Positions 40,996 to 42,112 of a DNA stretch of 42,112 nucleotides are shown piece after piece. The DNA is from Saprospiraceae bacterium. Its GTDB lineage: Bacteria > Bacteroidota > Bacteroidia > Chitinophagales > Saprospiraceae. Where the stretch lies: the NCBI GenBank assembly GCA_020846655.1, contig JADLDL010000299.1, forward strand, positions 1 through 42,112. The letters run 5' to 3'. The translations under genes were made by a program, and so were the position numbers. Position 1 is the stretch's first letter, and each line of letters starts with the position of its first letter. The notes under the pieces are model-generated. The model was not told the origin of the DNA and did no database searches. It saw only the letters and a list, made by a program, of their open reading frames with translations.

Positions 40996-41904
40996 ATGGC
41001 GATTTACTCCATCCGGGATCTGGAGAAACTAACAGGCATCAAAGCGCACACCATTCGAATAGGGGAGCAGCGCTATCGCCTCATTGACCCCGCGCGCACC
41101 GATACCAATATCCGCTACTATACCGACGAGAACCTCCGGCACCTGTTCAATGTTGCCCTGCTGAACCGCTACGGCCATAAAATCAGCAAACTGGCCCGGA
41201 TGCAACCTGAAGAAGTAGCCGCCCGGGTCGCCGAAATCGCCGAAAACAACACCAGCCCCAATGCACAGGTCGACGCCCTCACCCTCGCCATGATCGACCT
41301 GGACGAATCTGCGTTCGACCGGATATTTGCCGCATACCAACTCGACCACGGTTTCGAACATACCATGCTCGAACTGATTTATCCTTTTCTGGACAAATTG
41401 AATGTCCTGTGGCTGACCCACAGCGTGAGCCCGGCCCATGAAAAATTCATCAGCAACCTCATCCGGCGCAAACTCATGTGCGCCATCGACAGAACCACCG
41501 TGGATCCGCAGCGCGAAAGCGCTACTTTTTTGCTCTACCTGCCCGAAGGCGAGAGCCAGGAACTGACGCTCCTGTTTATGCACTACCTGCTCCGCAGCCG
41601 GCACCACAAAGTCGTGTACCTCGGCGCACACACCTCCCTCGACGACCTGCACGACGCCTGCCAGCCCCTGAAACCCGATTTCCTGTTTACTATTCTGCAC
41701 GACCCGCTCACCCGGCAATCGATTCAGTCGTATATCGACAACGCCGGCAAGGTAACGGGCAGCAGCCGGCTACTGCTCACTGGCGCCCAATTGTTTGTCA
41801 ATGAAATAAAATTGCCCGCCAACACCCAACGGCTGGGCGGCCTGCCCGACACCCTGCGTTTCCTCGACGAACTCACGCTGGAACAACTCCAGAAAGGCGG
41901 CTAA
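40996..41904 (+). CDS. MerR-family regulator with degenerate cobalamin-binding-like domain
   Basis: This 302-residue protein has a MerR winged-helix domain (1-70): YSIRDLEKLTGIKAHTIRIGEQRYRLIDPARTDTNIRYY. The family almost always has Trp where Gly23 stands (HTIRIWEQRY). After a helical region comes a CarH/LitR-like B12-binding pair: a helical bundle with LWLTHSVSPAHEKFISNLIRRKL (where EH is usual, AH is found) and an alpha/beta domain LLYLPEGESQELTLLFMHYLLRSRHHKVVYLGAHTSL. The usual cobalamin-ligating His in E-x-x-x-H-E-L-G is replaced (GESQELT). It may thus have lost B12/light sensing, or use another ligand. Target genes are unknown; in other species such regulators control carotenoid or light-response genes. 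Confidence 0.85.
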   Translation: MAIYSIRDLEKLTGIKAHTIRIGEQRYRLIDPARTDTNIRYYTDENLRHLFNVALLNRYGHKISKLARMQPEEVAARVAEIAENNTSPNAQVDALTLAMIDLDESAFDRIFAAYQLDHGFEHTMLELIYPFLDKLNVLWLTHSVSPAHEKFISNLIRRKLMCAIDRTTVDPQRESATFLLYLPEGESQELTLLFMHYLLRSRHHKVVYLGAHTSLDDLHDACQPLKPDFLFTILHDPLTRQSIQSYIDNAGKVTGSSRLLLTGAQLFVNEIKLPANTQRLGGLPDTLRFLDELTLEQLQKGG

Positions 41905-41905
41905 A

Positions 41906-42112
41906 TCAATTGGGGCTGCGCTTGTCCAGCCATTCGGAAATAGCCTGATCGCCCTCCGTTTTTTCCTTCATTTTGTTCATCCATTTTTGGGCAAATTGCC
42001 ATTTCCGGTTCCGGACAGCCAGCAGGCCGCAAAATTTGGTGATGGCATCCTCCAAATCGCGCTCGGCCCGCACCTCCGTAATATCATCAAAGGCCTTGAA
42101 CGGGCCATCGAA
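41906..42112 (-). CDS. Partial hypothetical protein (C-terminal 68 residues)
   Basis: A leftward reading frame enters from the right edge of the window and ends with TGA at 41906-41908, one base after the MerR-family stop. It starts FDGPFKAFDDITEVRAERDL, is highly charged and helical, and ends EWLDKRSPN. There is no recognisable domain in what is visible. The start lies outside the window. Confidence 0.65.
   Translation of the reverse strand, partial: FDGPFKAFDDITEVRAERDLEDAITKFCGLLAVRNRKWQFAQKWMNKMKEKTEGDQAISEWLDKRSPN

Overview
The window comes from a Bacteroidota chromosome, most likely one of the higher-GC lineages such as Saprospiria or Chitinophagia. Three things support this. There are two tandem SusC/SusD outer-membrane pairs. 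The TonB proteins are of the Bacteroidota type, with an ADRNKxYGAYQLRR N-terminus. Many genes start a few bases downstream of a TAnnTTTG box, the -7 element of Bacteroidota housekeeping promoters, and Shine-Dalgarno sequences are nearly absent. The class-level assignment is inference. I saw no rRNA, tRNA, CRISPR array, insertion sequence or phage gene.

Layout. 1-5.4 kb holds two GT2 glycosyltransferases (one DPM1-like, one cellulose-synthase-like), two lipoproteins of unknown role and a GT-C type membrane glycosyltransferase. 5.4-7.7 kb holds a leftward pair (CPBP protease and a small Tudor-like protein) divergent from pdxJ (vitamin B6 synthesis). 7.7-17.7 kb holds two complete susC-susD pairs, each ending at a strong intrinsic terminator; the first is preceded by a long, structured 5' leader. 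17.8-21.0 kb holds a two-TM small protein, a PstS-like lipoprotein and a TPR protein running rightward. These converge on a leftward TonB-energising cluster (26.4-21.5 kb): exbB-exbD-exbD-tonB, a terminator, then a duplicated exbD-tonB pair with its own terminator. The TonB cluster plausibly powers SusC-type receptors such as the two next door.

26.7-32.5 kb holds kdsA (Kdo synthesis for lipopolysaccharide), a large M1 metallopeptidase whose last 400 residues look like an outer-membrane beta-barrel, and a DUF4153 membrane protein, all leftward. 32.6-35.3 kb holds a rightward run: a secreted hypothetical protein, a DUF457/YdjM-like membrane protein and cdsA (phospholipid synthesis). cdsA overlaps the end of leftward pnuC (nicotinamide riboside uptake). 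36.0-40.8 kb is the most intriguing part. A 69-residue peptide with a double-glycine leader lies divergent from a YceI-like protein, followed by a LytS-type sensor kinase with a periplasmic propeller and a LytTR response regulator. The window ends with a MerR-family regulator carrying a cobalamin-binding-like domain with altered key residues, and the 3' part of an unidentified leftward gene.

Most unusual observations: the orphan double-glycine peptide beside a LytTR system; 7-bp-periodic repeats of three unrelated sequences in three intergenic regions; the repeat-plus-hairpin leader of the first susC; the peptidase-barrel fusion; and the duplicated exbD-tonB module.
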